From positions 55,355 to 119,354 of the forward strand of contig JASJPG010000015.1 of assembly GCA_031426815.1 (NCBI GenBank): a DNA stretch of 64,000 bases, given 5' to 3'. Positions 35,940 to 41,876 of the stretch are shown here, one piece after another. Numbering within the stretch: position 1 is the stretch's first letter; every line of letters starts with the position of its first letter. The notes under the pieces were generated by a model that was not told the origin of the DNA, ran no database searches, and worked only from the letters and a program-made list of their open reading frames with translations. The translations under genes and the position numbers were made by a program. Source of the DNA: PFJX01 sp031426815 (GTDB lineage Bacteria > Pseudomonadota > Gammaproteobacteria > Burkholderiales > Thiobacillaceae).

Positions 35940-35975
35940 ATGGACATAATGGACACATTGGACACATTGCACAGA
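35940..35975. promoter_or_regulatory. 9-bp iterated sequence before the antitoxin gene
   Basis: Four consecutive 9-bp units, ATGGACATA, ATGGACACA, TTGGACACA, TTGCACAGA, end 8 bp before the start codon. Phd-type antitoxins autorepress at repeated short sites, so this may be the operator. It overlaps the ribosome site. Confidence 0.4.
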
Positions 35976-35983
35976 GGCTCCCA

Positions 35984-36286
35984 ATGAAAGTCATGACAGC
36001 ACGAGACGCAAAAAACCATTTTGGCGAATTTCTCGACACTGCGCGGCGGGAGCCGGTGATCATCACCAAGGACGACCGGCCGGTCGGCATCATGATCTCC
36101 ATCGAGGATGCCGCCGAGACGCTGCTGCCGGAGTTCTTGCTGGATAAGGAACCGGGCTACGACGGCTGGTTGTTCGAGAAAGTCAGCGCAACCATGCGGC
36201 GTATCGAGACGGGCCAGACCCAGATCCTTGAGCAGGATGAAGCCATGTCGAGCTTGCGCGCGCGAGTCAATGCGCGGCTTTCCTGA
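35984..36286 (+). CDS. Phd/YefM-type antitoxin
   Basis: A 100-residue antitoxin. The N-terminal dimerisation and DNA-binding half is typical: MTARDAKNHFGEFLDTARREPVIITKDDRPVGIMISIEDAAE. The C-terminal half, which in the family neutralises the toxin, is acidic (YDGWLFEKVSATMRRIETGQTQILEQDEAM). ATG at 35984 has AGAGG upstream. An overlapping downstream frame (ATG at 36270) runs only 22 residues, so no Doc, RelE or ParE toxin is present; the toxin was lost or the antitoxin is an orphan. It is adjacent to the integron-like array. Confidence 0.85.
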   Translation: MKVMTARDAKNHFGEFLDTARREPVIITKDDRPVGIMISIEDAAETLLPEFLLDKEPGYDGWLFEKVSATMRRIETGQTQILEQDEAMSSLRARVNARLS

Positions 36287-36565
36287 CCACATCGTCGTGC
36301 TCAACCTCATCCACACCGCGCGTAAATTCCCGGCATGACCGTGCATGCCTTCCTGGCGGCGGTCGGGACCGGCGCATGCCGGTTGACCGGAAAGCCGCGC
36401 GAGGCGATAGTCACGGCCATTGTTCAGGTGGAAAACAAATACAACAACTACCTGATGACCTTGGGAGAGTTCATCGCCGTGACGCTTCAATGCAACCCAG
36501 TACCTCGCAGCGGGAATTCAATTTACATAGCCGCTCTGGCTACGTTGTCTGAGCCAAGCGGTTCA
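36287..36565. other. Non-coding stretch before the first attC
   Basis: No gene supported. A small inverted repeat (GGACCGGCGCATGCCGGTTG region near 36370) is visible. The frames here lack ribosome sites and recognisable motifs. It joins the antitoxin gene to the cassette array. Confidence 0.4.
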
Positions 36566-36663
36566 GTCCAACAGCTCGTATCCCTCGCCCCCCGCCAACC
36601 GTTCCGCGTAGGTCAAGCCGGTGCGCGCTTGGGGGGCGAGGGATACGAGTCATTTCGTTATGC
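36566..36663 (+). other. attC-like recombination site 1
   Basis: Left core-like GTCCAAC (RYYYAAC) at 36566-36572 and right GTTATGC at 36657-36663 flank a long imperfect palindrome (CTCGTATCCCTCGCCCCCC ... GGGGGGCGAGGGATACGAG). This is the folded structure expected of an integron attC site. The right end lies 33 bp before the TIR gene. Its TTATGC is complementary to GCATAA at 38011-38016, as expected for the two ends of one cassette. Confidence 0.65.
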
Positions 36664-36695
36664 AACCTAGCAGTAGGTAGAGAGAGGAGCTTGTT

Positions 36696-37127
36696 ATGAG
36701 CATAAAACAAATTCACGTTTTTATAAGTCATGCATGGTCTTATTCAAACCACTACGACACACTTGCCAGCTGGATTTTTAATGAAAAATGGAGGTCAGGG
36801 CAGGCGTCGTTGGATTTTCACAATTATTCAGTCCCGAAAGACGACCCTATTCACAACGCGAATAATGACACTCAATTGAGATTAGCATTGTTTAATCAGA
36901 TTTCACGCAGCCATGTTATTGTAATACCAACTGGCATGTATGCGAGCTACAGCAAGTGGATTCAGAAGGAAATAGATGGCGCTGCTGGCTATAGCAAACC
37001 AATACTCGCCGTTAATCCATGGGGGGCTAAACGAACTTCAGTAGATGTAAGTTCAGTTGCCAATAAAATTGTTGGGTGGAACAAAGAATCAGTTATTGGC
37101 GGTATATGGGAGTTATATAATTCGTGA
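36696..37127 (+). CDS. TIR-like (DUF1863/ThsB-type) protein
   Basis: A 143-residue protein that is almost only a TIR-like fold of the MTH538/DUF1863 class found in Thoeris ThsB. Visible: first strand KQIHVFISHAWSYSNHYDTL, the SVPKDDPIH loop, a SRSHVIVIPTGMYASYSKW strand-helix, and the candidate catalytic Glu92 in KWIQKEIDGA, followed by KPILAVNPWG. Such proteins cleave NAD+ or make cyclic ADP-ribose signals on phage infection. GAGAGGAGC precedes the ATG. DNA is A+T-rich (sampled 60-base lines are 38-45% GC), unlike its surroundings. It overlaps the next gene by 4 bp (GTGA). Defence function is inferred from family and pairing. Confidence 0.85.
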   Translation: MSIKQIHVFISHAWSYSNHYDTLASWIFNEKWRSGQASLDFHNYSVPKDDPIHNANNDTQLRLALFNQISRSHVIVIPTGMYASYSKWIQKEIDGAAGYSKPILAVNPWGAKRTSVDVSSVANKIVGWNKESVIGGIWELYNS

Positions 37128-38008
37128 GCGATCCTCAAGTATCGGCCTCAACTCTGCCAGGCTTGTATCAATCGGCTAGCGATGCTTCTCTGGAGGCGCA
37201 AACATTATATTTCAGAAGCCTTAAATGGTACCTAATACTCTTGGTGTTCGCTGCTCTTGTTGCATTTCTTCGTCCAAATGACGTAGTGGGTGCATTGACT
37301 TCAGCCGCCTTATTTTTTGTCACCCTGGGAATACTTATATTTACAAGAGTTAAGCGTCCAGACGATATTTGGTATAACGGAAGGGCTGTCGCGGAATCAG
37401 TAAAAACCAGATCGTGGCGCTGGATGATGAGGGCGGAGCCCTACGAGGATGCCGGCAATTATGAAATTGACTCAAAACAGTTTATTAATGACTTAAAGGC
37501 CATACTTAATCAGAATAGGAGTTTATCTCACTCGCTTCATTCCGCGAGCGGCGTACAAGAACCTATTTCAGAAACAATGAAACAGATCAGGTCTCTCTCC
37601 GTCACTGATAGGTTAAGAATCTACGCCGAGCAGCGAATTAAAAATCAAGCAAATTGGTACTCGCTTAAATCTCAATTTAATAAACGTCGCGCGAGACAGT
37701 GGTTCTGGGTATCTGTAGTGTTGCATGCATCAGCGATTTTGATGCTCTTATACAGAATAACGGCCCCGTCTTTTCCTCTTCCTATTGAGGTTATCGCCAC
37801 TGCAGCAGGCGCAGTTTTAACTTGGCTTCAGGCAAAAAAACACAACGAGTTAAATTCCGCCTACGCTTTAACTGCACATGAAATAGTATTGATTAAGGGC
37901 GAGGCGCTGTCGGTGAATGATGAAAAACAGTTGTCTGAATTTGTTGTAAATAGTGAATCGGCCTTCTCGCGAGAACACACGCAGTGGACAGCGCGAAAAG
38001 GTGAGTAA
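37124..38008 (+). CDS. SLATT/DUF4231 membrane effector
   Basis: A 294-residue protein of the SLATT superfamily (DUF4231-like). It has two helices at about 33-75 (KWYLILLVFAALVAFL, ALTSAALFFVTLGILIFTRV), a conserved DDIWYNGRAVAESVKTRSWRWMMRAEPYED segment, a charged helical stretch, then a second pair (about 195-240; WFWVSVVLHASAILMLLYRI, IEVIATAAGAVLTWLQAKKH) and a helical tail. SLATT proteins are predicted pore-forming effectors of nucleotide-signal defence systems. The GTG start overlaps the TIR stop codon, so translation is coupled. A TIR sensor making a signal that opens a membrane effector is the natural reading, analogous to Thoeris or CBASS; this pairing is inference. Confidence 0.85.
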   Translation: MSDPQVSASTLPGLYQSASDASLEAQTLYFRSLKWYLILLVFAALVAFLRPNDVVGALTSAALFFVTLGILIFTRVKRPDDIWYNGRAVAESVKTRSWRWMMRAEPYEDAGNYEIDSKQFINDLKAILNQNRSLSHSLHSASGVQEPISETMKQIRSLSVTDRLRIYAEQRIKNQANWYSLKSQFNKRRARQWFWVSVVLHASAILMLLYRITAPSFPLPIEVIATAAGAVLTWLQAKKHNELNSAYALTAHEIVLIKGEALSVNDEKQLSEFVVNSESAFSREHTQWTARKGE

Positions 38009-38010
38009 TG

Positions 38011-38140
38011 CATAACAAAACACTTAATACAAACCTTTCTTGCCAACCGCCATGCCTAACTCGCGGGTCAAGCGGGACCGGCGAAATGCGGGCTTTGGTC
38101 TTTGCCAGCGTTTGCGCGCCGGCCCCTTACCCTAAACGTT
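38011..38140 (+). other. attC-like recombination site 2 (complex)
   Basis: GCATAAC at 38011-38017 is the complement of the cassette's left end (GTTATGC at 36657). A second, classical attC follows: GCCTAAC (38054) with TCGCGGGTCAAGCGGGACCG, paired with GCCGGCCCCTTACCCTAAAC and GTT (38138-38140). The CGGGTCAAGCGGGAC and CCCCTTACC.TAAACGTT blocks are typical of attC L and R boxes. The two starts suggest fusion of two sites by deletion. Confidence 0.7.
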
Positions 38141-38299
38141 GAGGCTGTAGAAAAACCCACTTTTCAAATTTCCGACCTGAAATGACGAAAAATAGACCGC
38201 TCAAAATCGCCTGTATTCAACGATCTCTGATCGGGGAAGGGGTAAGCCACCCCGCAAATTTGTATGTTGTGGCCCCTGAGTGGGTTTTTCTACAGCGTC
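38141..38299. mobile_element. 159-bp MITE inserted in attC 2
   Basis: Terminal inverted repeats of about 20 bp with one mismatch: GAGGCTGTAGAAAAACCCAC at the left and the complement of GACGCTGTAGAAAAACCCAC at the right. It is flanked by GTT on both sides (38138-38140 and 38300-38302), a 3-bp target duplication. It holds no ORF. Removing it restores TAAACGTTAGCC, a normal attC right end. The parent transposon is not in the window. Confidence 0.8.
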
Positions 38300-38321
38300 G
38301 TTAGCCTTTATAGGAGGTTCT

Positions 38322-38525
38322 ATGAAAGAACAATCACGTTTTCGAAAAAGCTCCTTTAGTAGTGAGCGAAATCTCTTCTCCCGTTGCGTAGAGGTCGCAA
38401 TCGAAGATAACAGAGTTCTAGTTCGTCATTCACGCCAAAATGCGCCCGTCATTGAATTCACGCATGATGAGTGGACAGCGTTTATCCTCGGCGTCAAACA
38501 TAATGAGTTCGACTTGCCAGAGTAA
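38322..38525 (+). CDS. DUF397 domain protein
   Basis: A 67-residue protein. After a short basic N-terminus it reads SSFSSERNLFSRCVEVAIED, then VLVRHSRQNAPVIEFTHDEWTAFILGVKHNEFD, the pattern of DUF397 (SS-S...CVEVA...V.VRDSK...P...FT..EW.AF..GVK.GEFD). In actinobacteria DUF397 proteins are paired with XRE-type regulators and affect development and toxin-like functions. AGGAGG lies 6 nt before the ATG at 38322. It begins the cassette after the MITE-interrupted attC. A DUF397 protein in a proteobacterial cassette is unusual; no XRE partner is present here. Confidence 0.75.
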   Translation: MKEQSRFRKSSFSSERNLFSRCVEVAIEDNRVLVRHSRQNAPVIEFTHDEWTAFILGVKHNEFDLPE

Positions 38526-38536
38526 GGGGAATACCC

Positions 38537-39019
38537 ATGGATTTTGGCTACTACACATTTCCTGGGCTCTTGATTGGTATTGCAACTTTTCTCTACAGCT
38601 GGCAAGAACCCAGGATGAAGAGCCTTGAAAAAGGGAGAAAAAGGCTGCTCGAAAAAATGCTGGTTAGTTTCTTCAAAGCGGGGGCCATCGAGCCTGCTCA
38701 AGCAGAGGTGCGTGCGTTTTTGAACGATGCTTATGTAAAGCACAAAGATTTGCTCATGCCTATTCGCATGTTTTTACCGTACCGGCGCATTGCATTGTGC
38801 TTAACGAGTGCAATGGCATTAGCTACTGTATGTGCTCTGTGGGGCTCTTATCTCAAACAATTACATCTCATAAATCAGCCACAATTTTCATTCTCCGTTA
38901 ATGATCTACTCACTGCTGCAATTGTCTTTCTGAGCGCTCTTCCTACAAAATGGATGGTCGATGAGTTTCGATATATGCGGCGTATTATTGACCTGTTTGA
39001 TGGTGAGGATGACCAATGA
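38537..39019 (+). CDS. Small membrane protein, function unknown
   Basis: A 160-residue protein with about three membrane helices: 5-20 (FPGLLIGIATFLYSW), 84-105 (ALCLTSAMALATVCALWGS) and 122-140 (VNDLLTAAIVFLSALPTKWM). Between helices 1 and 2 is a charged, helical cytoplasmic segment. The C-terminus is acidic (LFDGEDDQ). AAGGGGAAT precedes the ATG, 11 bp after the DUF397 stop, so the two genes form one unit. I do not recognise the family. Codon use is A+T-richer than the core genome, like the other cassette genes. It could be the effector or anchor for the DUF397 protein. Confidence 0.65.
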   Translation: MDFGYYTFPGLLIGIATFLYSWQEPRMKSLEKGRKRLLEKMLVSFFKAGAIEPAQAEVRAFLNDAYVKHKDLLMPIRMFLPYRRIALCLTSAMALATVCALWGSYLKQLHLINQPQFSFSVNDLLTAAIVFLSALPTKWMVDEFRYMRRIIDLFDGEDDQ

Positions 39020-39169
39020 GTGTGCCCGGATTGCAGCGCACCGGACCGGCGCGCGCCCCCGATTTCCGAGGATTTTTAGCCTGTTGAGCCCTGATATCTG
39101 GCAAGCCCGCGCCTCAGCTTGTTGGCGCTGACGGCCGCAGTCTTGCCCGAAGTCGTAACGTTTACCGGG

Positions 39170-39744
39170 TCAGCGGGCTCCCCGCATCGTCGAGGGGACA
39201 ATCGGCACCGGGCGGCCCTCCTGGGACGCAGCTCGAATCTGCGTTCGCACGATCTTCATCACCGCCCCGCAGCACGGGCAGACGTTGGGTGTCCGCTCCC
39301 GGAACCAACCTGCCGCCCGGCCGGGATCGAACTGCAACACGACATGCAGCAAGGCGATCAGGCGCGCTTGCAGTTGGGATGCAGAAAGCCAAAATTGCGG
39401 GCGCGCCGGAACCCCTTCGGCAGCACATGCTGCAACACCAGCCACAGGAATTGCGCGCCGGCTACGCTGCGCCGTTGCCACTTCCCCGTCTTGGCGTCGC
39501 GATACCGGAAGGTCACCCGGCCGTCTTCGCAGGCGACGATATCCGCCTCCCGGATGACGCCCCGGTAAAGATACCGCCCCAGGTAGATCAGCGCCGTCTG
39601 TCCGCTGCCGACCGCTTTGCAATCCACCCCCCATTCCCGCGGATGGCGAGCGGGCGGCGCCAGGCAGGCCGCCTTGATGCCGGTCAGCAGCTTCTCCCGG
39701 AAGACCTTGGCCAACGATTTCCCCGGCCGCCCGCGCACCGGCAA
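39170..39744 (-). pseudogene. Broken IS91-family transposase (C-terminal part)
   Basis: One minus-strand frame encodes LGRYLYRGVIREADIVACED-GRVTFRYRDAKTGK and LWLVLQHVLPKGFRRARNFG, the C-terminal region of IS91/IS801-type Y2 rolling-circle transposases. Near 39358 the coding continues in a second frame (RLIALLHVVLQFDPGRAAGW..CPCCGAVM), so at least one frameshift is present. The N-terminal part with the catalytic tyrosines is missing. It is a truncated, non-functional remnant at the right border of the cassette region; no oriIS or terIS ends were identified. Confidence 0.75.
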
Positions 39745-39821
39745 TCCCCAGGCCTGAGCGCGGTTCCGCCATGGCGCTGCGGCCTTTGCCGAACCTCGCA
39801 GGTGCTGCGTCGGCGCTCAGG

Positions 39822-40095
39822 GCCTCGGCATCGGACCTGATAGGTGCGATAGCGGACCTCGAAGCTGCGGTGTCGGAGCCCAGGGCTTCGGTGCCGCACC
39901 GGATGGGTGCGATGTCGCACTCCAAAGGTCCGATGCCGCGCCTCGAAGGTCCGATGCCGCACCCCAAAGGTCCGATGCCGCACCCCAAAGGTCCTGATGC
40001 CGCACCTCGAAGGTCCGATGCCGCACCCCATAGGTCCGATGCCGCACCTCGAAGGTCCGATGCCGCACCCCAAAGGTGCGATGCCGGGCCTCGAA
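39822..40095. repeat. 21-bp minisatellite
   Basis: Eight well-conserved units (39927-40095) of the type GGTCCGATGCCGCACCCCAA-A, alternating CACCCCAAA and CACCTCGAA versions. One unit is 22 bp, so the phase shifts by one base. Diverged units extend left to about 39822. Every 21 bp would encode 7 residues (GPMPHPK/GPMPRLE on plus, RHRTFGV/RHRTFEV on minus). No good start or ribosome site is associated, so I treat it as non-coding. It lies just beyond the stop codon of the small lipoprotein gene. Confidence 0.9.
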
Positions 40096-40107
40096 GGTCG
40101 CCTGCCT

Positions 40108-40341
40108 TTAATGCGCGTCCCGCCCGCTTTGATTTACGGCTGCCTGTTCGGCTTGTTGCAAGCGCTGCTGATTCAGTTGGGCAGCCGCGTCCAGTTGCTG
40201 CTGGACTTGTTGTTTCAGCGCTTGCCCTTCCTGCGCCTGCGCCACGGCGGACTGGCCGCCGACAGCCGCGGTGCCGACCGTTTCGGCGCCGCAGGCGGCG
40301 AGCAACAGGGGCAGCAAGAGTAGGAGGGGAAGCGGGCGCAT
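40108..40341 (-). CDS. Small lipoprotein with Gln-rich tail
   Basis: A 77-residue protein with a leucine-rich signal and lipobox LAAC (Cys17). The mature part is short, with a Gln/Ala-rich predicted coiled coil (ALKQQVQQQLDAAAQLNQQRLQQAEQA). AGGAGT lies 7 nt before the ATG. Its 3' end abuts the 21-bp minisatellite. Envelope location is clear; the function is unknown. Confidence 0.7.
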   Translation of the reverse strand: MRPLPLLLLLPLLLAACGAETVGTAAVGGQSAVAQAQEGQALKQQVQQQLDAAAQLNQQRLQQAEQAAVNQSGRDAH

Positions 40342-40553
40342 GGTTGACTCCTGAAAGGGAAAAGGGAGGCTGCTCTTTGGATGTTGGTTCGCTGTCCGGG
40401 CGCGTAGGCTCAGACACTGGAATCAGGATAGACCGAAATTCAAGATGGCCTACCGAAGCAAGGTCAAGCCGTGATTCCCACCTTTGCACCGCGATCCACG
40501 CTCCTGATCGCGTGCTAATTTGAATATCCAACTAGCCACGGAAGGAGTGGAGC

Positions 40554-41000
40554 ATGTCGACCAGCACGATAAAACTGCACCGCGTGTTGCAGGCGCCACC
40601 CGAGCGGATCTACCGCGCGTTTCTGGACCCTGATGCGATGGCCAAGTGGCTGCCGCCGAACGGGTTCACCGGCAAGGTTCACCAGTTGGAAGCCAAGGTC
40701 GGTGGCACCTACAGAATGTCGTTCACCAACTTCTCATCGGGTCATAGCCACTCCTTCGGCGGGGAGTATCTTGAACTGGTGCCGAATGAACGTATTCGGC
40801 ATACGGACAGGTTCGACGACCCCAGTCTTTCCGGGCAGATGATTACGACGATAACGCTGCAAGCGGTGTCCTGTGGGACCGAGTTGAACATCGTGCAGGA
40901 AGGCATTCCCGAGGCCATTCCACCGGAGGCTTGCTATCTCGGTTGGCAGGAATCGCTGTTGCTTCTTGGCAAGCTGGTCGAGGCCGAGGTGTCGGAATAA
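40554..41000 (+). CDS. SRPBCC/AHSA1-type protein
   Basis: A 148-residue protein of the START-like AHSA1 (activator of Hsp90 ATPase 1) group. The opening (IKLHRVLQAPPERIYRAFLDPDAMAKWLPP) and the GGEYLELVPNERIRHTDRFD segment are diagnostic. The fold has a large hydrophobic pocket; in bacteria these bind small molecules but substrates are usually unknown. GGAAGGAGTGGAGC lies upstream of the ATG. It stands alone between the small lipoprotein (divergent) and the carbonic anhydrase. Confidence 0.88.
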   Translation: MSTSTIKLHRVLQAPPERIYRAFLDPDAMAKWLPPNGFTGKVHQLEAKVGGTYRMSFTNFSSGHSHSFGGEYLELVPNERIRHTDRFDDPSLSGQMITTITLQAVSCGTELNIVQEGIPEAIPPEACYLGWQESLLLLGKLVEAEVSE

Positions 41001-41017
41001 TCAATGCCACCGCGCTT

Positions 41018-41116
41018 GTAGGAGCGCCTTCCAAGGCGCGATGGGACTTCAAGCCGAGGCTGAAACTTTGCGGCCCGTGCGAACCGTGGCTATCGCGCCT
41101 TGGAAGGCGCTCCTAC
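41018..41116. repeat. Inverted pair of the dispersed 25-bp repeat
   Basis: The 25-mer GTAGGAGCGCCTTCCAAGGC-GCGAT at 41018-41042 and its exact complement at 41092-41116 enclose 49 bp. It lies between two convergent genes and may act as a terminator. Confidence 0.88.
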
Positions 41117-41144
41117 GCATCGCTTGCCGATACGGGGGCTGCTG

Positions 41145-41705
41145 TCAGAACTCGTTGCGTATCCGTTTGTAGCCCTTCACCAGTTCGTGGTTGGCCTGGG
41201 CGACGCTTTCCGAGAAGCCGGCCTGGTCGGGGGTGACCGGGACGATCTTGGCCAGGTCCTCGTCGGAATGGATGTTGGTGGTGGACGGAATGTAGAAGCC
41301 GGGCGGCACCGTGCAGCCTTCCACCACGGCGTTGTGGCGCACCACGGAGCCGTCGCCGACGCTGCAGTTGTACAGCACCGAATTGAAGCCGATGAAGACG
41401 TGGTCGCCGACCCGGCAGGGGCCGTGCACGATGGAGCGGTGCGCGATGGAGGTGCCGCGGCCGATGCTGACGCCGCCGCCGGCCTTGCAATGGATAACCA
41501 CGCCGTCCTGGATATTTGAATCGGCGCCGATGACGATGGCTTCCATGTCGCCGGATGCATCGACCTCGTCGGCGCGGATCACGGCGTAGGGGCCGATGAA
41601 TACATTGGCTTCGACGATGACCTTGCCGCACAGGATGGCGGTGGGGTCGACGAAGGCGGATTCGTGGATGACGGGAATGTCGCCATTCGGGTTGCGACGA
41701 ATCAT
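41145..41705 (-). CDS. Gamma-class carbonic anhydrase-like protein
   Basis: A 186-residue left-handed beta-helix protein built of hexapeptide repeats (FVDPTAILCGKVIVEANVFIGPYAVIRADE...). The three zinc-binding histidines are visible: DGVVIHCKAG, AHRSIVHG (two His). Arg and Gln residues of the Cam active site (IRADE, NIQDG) are also present. The C-terminal helix is long (HSDEDLAKIVPVTPDQAGF...), as in Cam-type enzymes. It interconverts CO2 and bicarbonate in the cytoplasm; no signal peptide. It is divergent from the SulP gene at 41877. A role in handling bicarbonate brought in by that transporter is inferred. Confidence 0.85.
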   Translation of the reverse strand: MIRRNPNGDIPVIHESAFVDPTAILCGKVIVEANVFIGPYAVIRADEVDASGDMEAIVIGADSNIQDGVVIHCKAGGGVSIGRGTSIAHRSIVHGPCRVGDHVFIGFNSVLYNCSVGDGSVVRHNAVVEGCTVPPGFYIPSTTNIHSDEDLAKIVPVTPDQAGFSESVAQANHELVKGYKRIRNEF

Positions 41706-41876
41706 GGACGGCTCCGATCTGTGAGTGCGCTGGAAGTGTGCGTCATTCCGAAACGCTCGGGAATGACGGCAAGCGGGTTGGGCAGCTGTATCAGCTTTTG
41801 CTAAACTGTTGCGGTTCTACATGTGGCAGTTGCATTACGCAACGTTTCGCAACGAATTCTCTCAGGCGCCCGCACC

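Noticed and set aside
36335..36670. A 111-codon frame before the TIR gene
   Set aside because: It runs through the attC-like palindrome and has no motif or ribosome site.
39927..40095. A CRISPR array
   Set aside because: The 21-bp units are directly adjacent with no spacers, and no cas genes are present. The 144-bp repeats at 35223-35549 were rejected for the same reason.
39771..40523. A repeat-rich plus-strand protein across the minisatellite
   Set aside because: It lacks a ribosome site, overlaps the real minus-strand lipoprotein gene, and the one-base slip inside the repeat changes its frame. Open frames arise automatically from a 21-bp repeat without stops.
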